Assembly (NCBI RefSeq): GCF_042683125.1
Contig: NZ_JBHUIY010000019.1
Span: 1-64,000, forward strand
Reading direction: 5' to 3'
DNA: 64,000 nt
DNA from: Phaeospirillum tilakii
Lineage (GTDB): Bacteria; Pseudomonadota; Alphaproteobacteria; Rhodospirillales; Magnetospirillaceae
In this document: in pieces, positions 8,046 through 15,758 of the stretch
How the letters are laid out: each line of letters opens with the position of its first letter
How positions within the stretch are numbered: position 1 is the stretch's first letter
Program-made: the position numbers and the translations under genes
Notes under the pieces: model-generated
Told to the model about the DNA's origin: nothing
The model's input: the letters and a program-made list of their open reading frames with translations, nothing else
The model's database searches: none

Positions 8046-9164
8046 TCAGATGCGGGAATAGGTTTCCATCAGGTCGGCACCGACCGGCACCGCCTCGATC
8101 CGCTCGAAATGGGGGGTCTGGGACAGATGATCGACCCCGAAGCCGGTCAGCGCCGCCAGCCCGTCGCCGCCGATCAGGCGGGGGGCGCGGAACCACACCA
8201 GCCGATCGACCAGCCGGTCGCGCACCAGCGCCGCCGCCAGCCGGGCGCCGCCCTCGACCAGCAGCCGGGTCAGCCCGGCCCGGCCCAGCGCGGCCAGCGC
8301 GGCGCCAAGATCGACCGAGCCGTCGGCGGCGGCGGGGCATTCGAACAATTCGATCCCGGCGGCGGCGAAGGCGCGGGCGCGCTGGGCATCGCCGCCTTCG
8401 AGCGTCACCACCCAGGTCGGCACCGCCCGCGCGGTGGCGGCGAGGCGATGGGTCAGCGGCAGGCGCAGCCGGCCGTCCACCACCACCCGCACCGGCGAAC
8501 GGTGGGCCAGCCCGGGCAGGCGGCAGGTCAGATCGGGATCGTCGATCAGGGCGGTGCCGCTGCCGATCATCACCGCGTCGGATTCGGCGCGCAGGCGATG
8601 GGCGGCGGCGCGGGCGGCCCCGCCGGTGATCCAGCGGCTTTCGCCGCCATGGGTGGCGATGCGGCCGTCGAGCGTGCTGGCCAGCTTCAGCGTCACCAGC
8701 GGCCGGCCCAGCTCGATCCGCGCCAGGAAGCCGGCATTGACCGCGCGCGCCTCGGCCTCGAGCAGCCCTTCCTCGACCACCACCCCGGCCTGACGCAGCA
8801 GGGCGATCCCCCGCCCGGCCACCCGGGGATCGGGATCGCGCAGCGCCGACACCACCCGGGCGATCCCGGCGGCGATCAGCGCCTCGGCGCAGGGGGGGGT
8901 CTTGCCGTGATGGGCGCAGGGTTCCAGGGTGACATAGGCGGTGGCGCCGCGAGCCAGGGCGCCGGCCATCGCCAGCGCCTCGGTCTCGGCATGGGGGCGG
9001 CCGCCCGGCCGGGTGTGGGCGCGGCCGACCACCCGGCCGTCGGCGACGATGACGCAGCCGACCGACGGATTGGGCCACACCCGCCCCAGCCCGCGCCGGG
9101 CGAGGCCGAGGGCGGCCTGCATGTGGGCCGCGTCGGCGGCGGGATCAGGGCGCGGCCGGTCCAA
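8046..9164 (-). CDS. ribD: Bifunctional riboflavin deaminase/reductase RibD
   Basis: 372 aa. The N-terminal deaminase (about 1-145) has the zinc motif HAETEAL and the PCAHHGKTPPC block. The C-terminal reductase domain shows TLKLASTLDGRIA, SDAVMIGSGTALIDDP and LLVEGGARLAAAL. Together they carry out the second and third steps of pyrimidine processing toward riboflavin. The start lies inside the 3' end of nrdR (20-bp overlap), keeping the usual nrdR-ribD-ribE order. Confidence 0.95.
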   Translation of the reverse strand: MDRPRPDPAADAAHMQAALGLARRGLGRVWPNPSVGCVIVADGRVVGRAHTRPGGRPHAETEALAMAGALARGATAYVTLEPCAHHGKTPPCAEALIAAGIARVVSALRDPDPRVAGRGIALLRQAGVVVEEGLLEAEARAVNAGFLARIELGRPLVTLKLASTLDGRIATHGGESRWITGGAARAAAHRLRAESDAVMIGSGTALIDDPDLTCRLPGLAHRSPVRVVVDGRLRLPLTHRLAATARAVPTWVVTLEGGDAQRARAFAAAGIELFECPAAADGSVDLGAALAALGRAGLTRLLVEGGARLAAALVRDRLVDRLVWFRAPRLIGGDGLAALTGFGVDHLSQTPHFERIEAVPVGADLMETYSRI

Positions 9165-9606
9165 TCATCGTCCCCAGGAAATCCTCGAAGTCCTTGGCTT
9201 CGCGGAAATTGCGGTAAACCGAGGCGTAGCGGACATAGGCGACCTTGTCGAGTTCGAGCAGCACCTCCATCACCTGCTCGCCGATCAGCTTCGAGCTGAT
9301 CTCGCTCTCGCCCAGGCTTTCCAGCCGGCGGTGGATGCCGTTGACGATCCGCTCGATCTGTTCCTCGCCGACCGGACGCTTGCGCAGGGCGACCCGGATC
9401 GAGCGGGCCAGCTTGTCGCGGTCGAACGGCACCCGGGCGCCGTCCTTCTTGACCACCACCAGATCCCGGATCTGCACCCGCTCGAAGGTGGTGAAACGCG
9501 AGCCGCAGGCCGGGCAGCAGCGCCGCCGCCGGATCGCCGAATTATCCTCGGTCGGCCGGGAATCCTTGACCTGGGTGTCGTCGTGGCCACAGAACGGGCA
9601 ACGCAT
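9145..9606 (-). CDS. nrdR: Transcriptional repressor NrdR
   Basis: 153 aa from ATG 9606. N-terminal zinc ribbon MRCPFCGHDD...RRCCPACGSRFTTFERV, followed by an ATP-cone domain (VVKKDGARVPFDRDKLARS). NrdR senses ATP/dATP and represses ribonucleotide reductase genes. An in-frame Met ten codons upstream is unlikely because NrdR proteins begin at the zinc ribbon. It is placed between glyA and ribD, as in many alphaproteobacteria. Confidence 0.95.
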   Translation of the reverse strand: MRCPFCGHDDTQVKDSRPTEDNSAIRRRRCCPACGSRFTTFERVQIRDLVVVKKDGARVPFDRDKLARSIRVALRKRPVGEEQIERIVNGIHRRLESLGESEISSKLIGEQVMEVLLELDKVAYVRYASVYRNFREAKDFEDFLGTMIGPAAP

Positions 9607-9699
9607 ACGGTCCTCCGCGCAGACGGGCGGGTACACAAACAGGCGGGGACGGCCTCAACCGCCCCCGCCCTCGATCACGCTTCCCCGATCGGCCGCCGA

Positions 9700-10983
9700 T
9701 CAGCCATAGATCGGGAACTTGCGGCACAGATCGGCGACGGCGGCACGGGCCCGGGCCTCGGCCGCGCCGTTGTCGTCGGGGTTGGCGGCCAGACCGTCAA
9801 GCACGTCGCCGATCAGCTCGCCGACCTGACGGAACTCCTCGATGCCGAAGCCACGGGTGGTCGCCGCCGGGGTGCCGAGCCGGATGCCCGAGGTGACGGT
9901 CGGCTTTTCCGGGTCGAACGGGATGCCGTTCTTGTTGCAGGTCATGCCGGCCCGCTCCAGGCTGGCCTCGGCCGCCTTGCCGGTCAGCTTCTTCGGCCGC
10001 AGATCGACCAGCATCAGGTGCGAATCGGTGCCGCCCGAGACGATGTCGAGGCCACGCTTGACCAGGGTGTCGGCCAGGGCGCGGGCATTGTCGACCACCT
10101 GACGGGCATAGGCCTTGAACTCGGGGGTCAGCGCCTCGCCGAACGCCACCGCCTTGCCGGCGATGACATGCATCAGCGGGCCGCCCTGGATGCCGGGGAA
10201 GATCGCCGAATTGATCTTCTTGGCGATGTCGGCGTCGTTGGTCAGGATCATGCCGCCGCGCGGGCCGCGCAGGGTCTTGTGGGTGGTGGTGGTGACGACA
10301 TGGGCGTGCGGCATCGGGTTGGGATAGACCCCGCCCGCGACCAGACCGGCGAAGTGGGCCATGTCGACCATGAAATAGGCGCCGACCTCGTCGGCGATGG
10401 CGCGGAAGCGGGCGAAGTCGATCTCGCGCGGATAGGCCGAGCCGCCGGCGATGATCAGCTTCGGCTTGTTGGCGCGGGCCAATTCCTCGACCTCGGCGTA
10501 ATCGATGCGGGCGTCCTGCTGGCGCACGCCGTACTGCACCGCCTTGAACCACTTGCCCGACTGGTTGGGGGCGGCGCCATGGGTCAGGTGGCCGCCGGCG
10601 GCCAGCGACATCCCCATCACCACGTCGCCCGGCTGGGTCAGGGCCATGTAGACGCCCTGGTTGGCCTGCGAGCCGGAATTGGGCTGGACGTTGGCGAAGC
10701 CGGCGCCGAACAGGGCACAGGCGCGCTCGATCGCCAGCTTCTCGACCACATCGACGAATTCACAGCCGCCATAGTAACGCTTGCCGGCATAGCCCTCGGC
10801 GTACTTGTTGGTCAGCACCGTGCCCTGGGCCTCCAGCACCGCGCGCGACACGATGTTTTCCGAGGCGATCAGCTCGATCTGGCCCTGCTGGCGCGCGAGT
10901 TCGTCGGCGACGGCGGCGGCGATCGCGGGATCGCGGTCGGCCAGGGAAGTGGCGAAGAAGGCGGTGGTGGATTGGCTGGACAT
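9700..10983 (-). CDS. glyA: Serine hydroxymethyltransferase
   Basis: 427 aa, full length. PLP-dependent interconversion of serine and glycine with tetrahydrofolate, the main source of one-carbon units. Family markers: IELIASENIVSRAVLEAQG, TNKYAEGYAGKRYYGGCEFVD, the PLP-lysine segment VVTTTTHKTLRGPRGGMI, and C-terminal VTSGIRLGTPAATTRG. Follows rpiB by about 50 bp in the same direction. Confidence 0.97.
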   Translation of the reverse strand: MSSQSTTAFFATSLADRDPAIAAAVADELARQQGQIELIASENIVSRAVLEAQGTVLTNKYAEGYAGKRYYGGCEFVDVVEKLAIERACALFGAGFANVQPNSGSQANQGVYMALTQPGDVVMGMSLAAGGHLTHGAAPNQSGKWFKAVQYGVRQQDARIDYAEVEELARANKPKLIIAGGSAYPREIDFARFRAIADEVGAYFMVDMAHFAGLVAGGVYPNPMPHAHVVTTTTHKTLRGPRGGMILTNDADIAKKINSAIFPGIQGGPLMHVIAGKAVAFGEALTPEFKAYARQVVDNARALADTLVKRGLDIVSGGTDSHLMLVDLRPKKLTGKAAEASLERAGMTCNKNGIPFDPEKPTVTSGIRLGTPAATTRGFGIEEFRQVGELIGDVLDGLAANPDDNGAAEARARAAVADLCRKFPIYG

Positions 10984-11035
10984 CGGGTTTCTTTCACACG
11001 TCGGTACTGAGGGGAACGATCAGGGCGCGCGCGGA

Positions 11036-11485
11036 CTATTTCTCGCCGAATTCGCCGAGCTTGGCGACGCGGCGGGCGTGGCGCCCCCCTTCGAACGGGG
11101 TTTCCAGGAAGATCCGCAGGCATTCGCGGGCGATTTCCGGCCCGGTGGTGCGGCCGCCCAGCACCAGCACGTTGGCGTCGTTGTGCTGGCGGGCCATCCG
11201 CGCCCCGAACCCGTCATGGACCAGGGCGGCGCGGATGTGGGCGTGACGGTTGGCGGCGATCGAGATGCCGATGCCGGTGCCGCACACCAGCAGGCCGCGC
11301 TCGGCCCGCCCTTCCTTCAGCGCCCGGGCCAGGGCCAGCGCGAAATCGGGGTAATCGACCGAGCCGGGGCCGTCGGTGCCGAGATCGAGCGCGGCCCAGC
11401 CGAGCGCCGGCAGATCGGCCGCCAGCAGCGCCTTCATTTCGAAACCGCCATGGTCGGAAGCAAGAGCGAGGATGGGTTGGGGCAT
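11036..11485 (-). CDS. rpiB: Ribose 5-phosphate isomerase B
   Basis: 149 aa from ATG 11485. Interconverts ribose 5-phosphate and ribulose 5-phosphate; the latter is the substrate of RibB downstream. Motifs: LASDHGGFEMK, LDLGTDGPGSVDYPDFA, and the catalytic-loop region GLLVCGTGIGISIAANR with HNDANVLVLGGR. The frame is open further upstream, but that Arg/Ala-rich extension is not RpiB-like. It is the first gene of the long minus-strand block. Confidence 0.93.
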   Translation of the reverse strand: MPQPILALASDHGGFEMKALLAADLPALGWAALDLGTDGPGSVDYPDFALALARALKEGRAERGLLVCGTGIGISIAANRHAHIRAALVHDGFGARMARQHNDANVLVLGGRTTGPEIARECLRIFLETPFEGGRHARRVAKLGEFGEK

Positions 11486-11857
11486 TCGGACCGGTTCCGC
11501 GAGGTCATCGAAGCGGTCTAGATACCATATGTCGCCCGGCAATGCCAATGCGCCACCAGTTGCTGGGGCATGCGCCACGGGCCGCCGCCGCGCCCGCCGC
11601 CGCCGCCCGGCCACGCCTGCCGCGCCATTGGGCACCCGCGCTGTCCTGCCCAGCTTTCGCCACCGTTCCGCCTTCAATAGAACACGAAAAACGGACAGAG
11701 AGACTGACCGATTTGCGTCTTGGGGCGGCGATGATTACTGACAGGTGGCATTGTCGCAAGAATTCGTTATTCGCCGATGGAAGTTTTGAATTGACACGGT
11801 TGCTTCACCCTGTCTTCAATATGCCCAACCCAACAACGATAACTGGCGGACAAAAAG
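11486..11857. other. Divergent intergenic region between rpiB and the MucR-like gene
   Basis: About 370 bp without a credible gene. The left part (to about 11640) is G+C-rich and Arg/Ala-coding-like in several frames. The right part (about 11690-11857) is distinctly AT-richer than the surroundings and holds the predicted promoter of the plus-strand regulator. MucR/Ros proteins commonly bind AT-rich DNA and autoregulate, so this stretch is a candidate operator. Confidence 0.5.
11791..11820 (+). promoter_or_regulatory. Predicted sigma-70 type promoter of the MucR-like gene
   Basis: A perfect -35 hexamer TTGACA (11791-11796) is followed after 18 bp by TTCAAT (11815-11820, four of six matches to TATAAT). 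The start codon is 38 bp downstream. Confidence 0.5.
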
Positions 11858-12313
11858 ATGAGCGACACGCCCCCGGAAAAGACCAATCGCGATGATCTGC
11901 TGCGTATGGCCGTCGACGTGGTTGCGGCTTATGTCGGCAAGAACCCGATTCCGGCCGGACAGCTCCCCGACCTGATCAATACGGTCTACGGCTCGCTGTC
12001 CTCTCTCGACAGCGCCCCGGCCGAAACCAAGCCGGAGGCGCCCAAGCCGGCGATCCCGGTCAAGCGCTCGGTGACCCCCGATTACATCATCTGCCTGGAA
12101 GACGGCAAAAAGCTCAAGATGTTGAAGCGGCACCTGCGCACCACCTACAACATCACCCCCGACGAATATCGCGCCAAGTGGGGCCTGCCGCCCGATTACC
12201 CGATGGTGGCGCCGAACTACGCCGCCCAGCGTTCCGATTTCGCCAAGAAAATCGGCCTTGGCCGCAAGGGCAGCGAGAGCGACGAAGAGACCCCGCGGCG
12301 CGGCCGCCGCTGA
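11858..12313 (+). CDS. MucR/Ros-family transcriptional regulator with altered zinc ligands
   Basis: 151 aa. An N-terminal helical oligomerisation region (LLRMAVDVVAAYVGKNPI, DLINTVYGSL) and a C-terminal Ros/MucR DNA-binding domain (KRSVTPDYIICLEDGKKLKMLKRHL, split here by the usual CLE-G spacing) identify the family. These proteins control surface polysaccharide, motility and virulence genes in rhizobia and Brucella. The canonical C2H2 pattern (CxxC...H...H) is altered: the second Cys is Asp (CLED) and the THH that normally supplies the last His is TTY (RHLRTTYNIT). Zinc-free Ros-like domains are known in Mesorhizobium, so it may still bind DNA. Confidence 0.9.
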   Translation: MSDTPPEKTNRDDLLRMAVDVVAAYVGKNPIPAGQLPDLINTVYGSLSSLDSAPAETKPEAPKPAIPVKRSVTPDYIICLEDGKKLKMLKRHLRTTYNITPDEYRAKWGLPPDYPMVAPNYAAQRSDFAKKIGLGRKGSESDEETPRRGRR

Positions 12314-12371
12314 TCCTTTTGCCTCCCCCGCCTCCGGATGCCGGAGGCGGGAGCGCCCCGGGGGCGGCGGC

Positions 12372-12590
12372 TCAGGCGAAGCCGTCTTCCTCCGCCGCCC
12401 GGCCCCCGTCCCGACGGCGGGCGAGGACATAATCCAGCCGCCGCAGCACCTGGAGACGCATCAGCGTCTCGCCGGCATTGGCCGGCATCGACAGCGACAC
12501 CTCGGTCATCGTCGGCACATGGAAGGCCGACACCTTGACCAGGGCGCCGACGCGGCGGAACTCGAACAACACCTCGCCCTCGATCGCCAT
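12372..12590 (-). CDS. DUF6898-type small conserved protein
   Basis: 72 aa from ATG 12590. The sequence begins EGEVLFEFRRVGALVKVSAF and continues with VPTMTEVSLSMPANAGETLM and a Leu/Arg-rich helix, matching the pattern of a small uncharacterised alphaproteobacterial family (DUF6898). Much longer frames cover the same DNA but read as Gly/Arg-rich filler, so I chose this short start. It is divergent from the DUF815 ATPase gene. Function unknown. Confidence 0.6.
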   Translation of the reverse strand: MAIEGEVLFEFRRVGALVKVSAFHVPTMTEVSLSMPANAGETLMRLQVLRRLDYVLARRRDGGRAAEEDGFA

Positions 12591-12723
12591 CCGGCCCTCC
12601 CGTCGCCGCAGGCCGGCCCCGCGCCGTCCGCCGGGGTGCCGCCCTTGCCTGAGGCGGCCAGGATGATACCCTTCGCCGCCTGCGTCCATCCGTAAGCTCC
12701 CCCCTTCGCCGAGACCGACCGCC

Positions 12724-13581
12724 ATGACCGCTCCCACCGACACCGCCCTGCTGCTGCGCATCGCCGAGGCGCTCGAACGCCTCGCCCCGCCGCCGCCGGC
12801 CCCCAGCGACCTCGCCGCCGCCGACGCCTTCGTCTGGTCGCCCGATCCCGACCGGCTGGAGCCGATCGCCAGCGTCAACCGGGTCGAGATCGACCTGTTG
12901 CAGGGGATCGAATCCCAGCGCGAGCAGCTGCTGGCCAACACCCGCCGCTTCGCCCGGGGCCTGCCGGCCAACAACGCCCTGCTGTGGGGCGCGCGCGGCA
13001 CCGGCAAGAGCTCGCTGGTCAAGGCGGTCCACGCCACCATCAACGCCGAGACCCCCCGCGCCCTGGCCCTGGTCGAGATCCACCGCGAGGACATCCCCAC
13101 CCTGCCCCGCTGCCTGCATCTGCTGCGCGACAGCGGCCGCCGTTCGATCCTGTTCTGCGACGATCTGTCGTTCGACCAGCAGGACGACGCCTACAAGTCG
13201 CTGAAGGCAGTGCTGGAAGGCGGCATCGAGGGCCGGCCGACCAACGTGGTGTTCTACGCCACCTCCAACCGCCGCCACCTGATGGCGCGCGACATGATCG
13301 ACAATGAACGCGCCACCGCGATCAATCCCGGCGAGGCGATCGAGGAAAAGGTGTCGCTGTCCGACCGCTTCGGCCTGTGGCTCGGCTTCCACCACCTCGA
13401 CCAGGAAACCTTCTTCGCCATCGTCGAGGGCTACGCCCGCCGCCACCGCCTCGCGATCGAACGCGAGGAGCTGCGCCGCGCCGCCAACGAATGGACCGTC
13501 ACCCGGGGCGCCCGCTCCGGCCGCGTCGCCTGGCAGTTCATCCAGGACCTCGCCGGCCGGCTGGAACAGACGCTGGACTGA
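12724..13581 (+). CDS. DUF815-family P-loop ATPase
   Basis: 285 aa. AAA+-like ATPase with Walker A GARGTGKSSL (about residues 93-102) and Walker B SILFCDDL (about 140-147), followed by a sensor-1-like FYATSNRRHL. This is the DUF815 (YcjX/YrdC-unrelated) ATP-binding family. No transmembrane segments. The family is widespread in alphaproteobacteria but its substrate is unknown. Start ATG fits a spaced gene after the divergent DUF6898 gene. Confidence 0.85.
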   Translation: MTAPTDTALLLRIAEALERLAPPPPAPSDLAAADAFVWSPDPDRLEPIASVNRVEIDLLQGIESQREQLLANTRRFARGLPANNALLWGARGTGKSSLVKAVHATINAETPRALALVEIHREDIPTLPRCLHLLRDSGRRSILFCDDLSFDQQDDAYKSLKAVLEGGIEGRPTNVVFYATSNRRHLMARDMIDNERATAINPGEAIEEKVSLSDRFGLWLGFHHLDQETFFAIVEGYARRHRLAIEREELRRAANEWTVTRGARSGRVAWQFIQDLAGRLEQTLD

Positions 13582-13757
13582 GGCCGCCCCGCGCGCCTCG
13601 CGCGCAAACATAAATTGGTCAGGCGGGCTGCCGCCCGCCGGCCCGCTCGGGGAGCAAAGCTCCCCGAACCCTTCATTGATTTATCAATATTGATGAAAAC
13701 AAAGGGGGTCCGGGGCATCGCCCCGGCGGGTCCGCGGGCAGAGCCCGCGTAACGAAG
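13582..13757. repeat. Family A composite repeat between convergent genes
   Basis: Contains GCGCGCCTCGCGCGC, GGCGGGCTGCCGCCCGCC, a GGGGAGCAAAGCTCCCC stem, an AT-rich centre (ATTTATCAATATTGATGA) inside imperfect arms ending in AAAGGGGGTCC, GGGGCATCGCCCC and GCGGGCAGAGCCCGC. It separates the convergent DUF815 and azoR genes and probably terminates both. Confidence 0.75.
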
Positions 13758-13762
13758 AGGTC

Positions 13763-14383
13763 TCAGGGGGCCGGGATCAGGCGGGCGATCTCGGCATCGG
13801 CGGCGGCGATGGCGGCGGCGCGGGCATCGGGGCCGAGGGCGACGCCTTCGGCGCGGATCACCACGGGGTCGGTGATGCCGAAGAAGCCGAGCACGGCACG
13901 CAGGTAGGCTTCCTGGTGATCGAGCGCGGTTTCAAACGGGGTGCCGGCATAGCGGCCGCCGCGCGACGAGGCGATGTAGACCTTGCGGCCGCCGGCCAGC
14001 CCGACCGGACCGGATTCGGTGTAACGGAAGGTGCGGCCGGGCTGGGCGACCCGGTCGATCCAGGCCTTGAGCTGGCTGGGGATCGAGAAATTGTACATCG
14101 GCGCCCCGATCACCACCGTGTCGGCGGCCAGCAATTCCTCGACCAGCTCGTTGGTCAGGGCCTGCTCGGCGCGCTGGCGCGGGGTCAGGTCGTCGGTCTT
14201 GCCGAACTTGACCACCGGCAGCGCCTCGGCGTCGAGATGGGCGGGCGGGGCGGCGGCCAGATCGCGCGTCACCACCGTCGCGGCGGGATCGGCCGCAATC
14301 AGCGCGGCGACGATGTGATCGGTCAGCAGGCGCGACACCGAGGCGGCGCCCAGCGGGCTGGAATCAATACGCAGAATGGTCAT
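13763..14383 (-). CDS. azoR: FMN-dependent NADH:quinone/azo oxidoreductase
   Basis: 206 aa flavodoxin-like fold protein of the AzoR family, which reduces quinones and azo compounds by two-electron transfer from NADH. N-terminal ILRIDSSPLGAASVSRLL is the FMN-phosphate loop; APMYNFSIPSQLKAWIDRV and the SSRGGRY loop are typical. It is transcribed divergently from a LysR regulator 104 bp away, which is the usual arrangement for regulator and target. Expression is likely induced by quinone or electrophile stress, inferred from family knowledge only. Confidence 0.92.
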   Translation of the reverse strand: MTILRIDSSPLGAASVSRLLTDHIVAALIAADPAATVVTRDLAAAPPAHLDAEALPVVKFGKTDDLTPRQRAEQALTNELVEELLAADTVVIGAPMYNFSIPSQLKAWIDRVAQPGRTFRYTESGPVGLAGGRKVYIASSRGGRYAGTPFETALDHQEAYLRAVLGFFGITDPVVIRAEGVALGPDARAAAIAAADAEIARLIPAP

Positions 14384-14487
14384 CGGAGGCTCCCTGGAAT
14401 GGTTCCGGAATTGGCCTCAGCTTGCGCCGCCGCGAGAAAGGGAACAATCTGGCGTTTCCGGGATGAACTGTTGCGGAAACGGCAAGA

Positions 14488-15411
14488 ATGGATCGCCTCG
14501 CCGCCCTGACCGCCTTTGCCGCGGTGGCCGAAGCCGGCTCGTTCGCGGCGGCGGCGCGGCGGCTGGGCCGTTCGACCTCGCGCCTCAGCCGGCAGGTGGC
14601 CGAACTGGAGGCCGCGCTGGGGATCCGCCTGCTGCACCGCACCACCCGGGCGCTGACCCTGACCGAGGCCGGGCGGTCCTATCACGAGCAGGTGGCGCGG
14701 ATCCTGGCCGAGCTGGAGGCCGCCGACCTTTCGGTCGGGCGGTTGCAGGCGGCGCCGCGCGGCCGGCTGCGGGTGGCGGCGCCGATGAGCTTCGGCGTCT
14801 TGCATCTGGCCCCGGCGCTGCCGGCCTTTCTCGAGCGTTATCCCGAGATCGACCTCGACATGGCGATGAACGACCGCTTCGTCGATCTGGTCGAGGAAGG
14901 GTTCGACCTCGCGGTGCGGATCGGCCGGCTGGCGGAATCGAGTCTGATCGCCCGCCGGCTGGCGCCGCTGCGGCGGGTGCTGTGCGCCAGCCCGGCCTTC
15001 CTCGCCGCCTACGGGACACCGCGCACGCCGGACGATCTCGCCCGCCTGCCCTGCCTCGGCTACAGCAACCTGTCGCCGCAGGAGGATTGGAGCTTCGTCG
15101 ATCCCGCCAGCGGCCGGCCCTGGCCGGTGCGGATCAAGGCCCGGCTGCGGGTCAACAATGGCGACGCGCTGCGCCTCGCCGCGCTGGCCGGGGTCGGGCT
15201 GGCCCCGCTGCCGAGCTTCCTGGTCGGCCCCGACCTCGCCGCCGGCACCCTGGTCAGCCTGCTCGATCCCTATCTGCGCCAGGAGGGGGCGATCCACGCC
15301 GTCTATCCCCCGGCCCGGCCGCTGTCGCCCAAGGTGCGGGCCTTCGTCGATTTTCTCGCCGAGCGGTTCGGCCCCCGCCCCTATTGGGAACCGCCCAGTT
15401 TTGAATCATGA
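14488..15411 (+). CDS. LysR-family transcriptional regulator
   Basis: 307 aa. The N-terminal winged helix (residues 1-60) has the pattern LTAFAAVAEAGSFAAAARRLGRSTSRLSRQVAELEAALG, broken by the standard turn; RLLHRTTRALTLTEAG closes it. The substrate-binding domain includes VRIGRLAESSLIARRLAPL. It belongs to the CrgA/DsdC-like subgroup often paired with redox enzymes. Divergence from azoR suggests it controls that gene and itself from the shared 14384-14487 interval. Confidence 0.92.
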   Translation: MDRLAALTAFAAVAEAGSFAAAARRLGRSTSRLSRQVAELEAALGIRLLHRTTRALTLTEAGRSYHEQVARILAELEAADLSVGRLQAAPRGRLRVAAPMSFGVLHLAPALPAFLERYPEIDLDMAMNDRFVDLVEEGFDLAVRIGRLAESSLIARRLAPLRRVLCASPAFLAAYGTPRTPDDLARLPCLGYSNLSPQEDWSFVDPASGRPWPVRIKARLRVNNGDALRLAALAGVGLAPLPSFLVGPDLAAGTLVSLLDPYLRQEGAIHAVYPPARPLSPKVRAFVDFLAERFGPRPYWEPPSFES

Positions 15412-15570
15412 CAAAAAGATCATCCCGGCGAAACGGTGCGGTAAGGCGGCCGGAGGTAGTCTTTCATCATCAGCTTTCGGGATCAGCCACTCGAAAGTCG
15501 TCCAAGTGGATCTCCTTCGGTTCTCCCCCTCCACGAGCCCGCCGCCGTCCCCCCACGGCGGCGGGTTTCG
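15412..15570 (+). ncRNA. Candidate small RNA with CU-rich loop and intrinsic terminator
   Basis: The DNA after the LysR gene has no sensible frame but is rich in structure. CTTTCG/CGAAAG forms a stem, followed by GTGGA/TCCAC enclosing a pyrimidine-rich loop that includes TCTCCCCC. An 11-bp perfect stem (15538-15548 with 15555-15565) then runs into TTTCGCGTTT. CU-rich loops are common in alphaproteobacterial anti-Shine-Dalgarno sRNAs. Alternatively this is only the LysR 3' UTR and terminator. No homology search was possible. Confidence 0.35.
15538..15568 (+). terminator. Intrinsic terminator
   Basis: Perfect 11-bp stem CCCGCCGCCGT / ACGGCGGCGGG with a C6 loop, followed by TTTCGCGTTT. It ends either the LysR transcript or a separate small RNA. 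Confidence 0.65.
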
Positions 15571-15589
15571 CGTTTGAAACCAACGTCTG

Positions 15590-15758
15590 AGGCGGGCTGC
15601 CGCCCGCCGGCCCGCCCGGGGCGATGCCCCGGACCCCCTTTGTCTTTATTGATAAAAGAAAGGGGGTTTGGGGCATCGCCCCAAGCGGGGCGCGGGGCGG
15701 CAGCCCCGCTGATTCGTTGCGAGTGCGCGCGAAGCGCGCGGGGCGGCAGCCCCGCCGA
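15590..15758. repeat. Family A composite repeat
   Basis: Holds GGCGGGCTGCCGCCCGCC, GGGGCGATGCCCC, a long inverted repeat CCCCCTTTGTC...AAAGGGGGT, GGGGCATCGCCCC, two GGGGCGGCAGCCCCG copies and GCGCGCGAAGCGCGC. It sits between the sRNA/LysR terminator and the 3' end of mcd. Confidence 0.75.

Noticed and set aside
12217..13611. Minus-strand 464-codon frame opposite the DUF815 gene
   Set aside because: No domain and low-complexity sequence; the DUF815 Walker motifs are on the plus strand. Only the short DUF6898 frame at its left end was kept.
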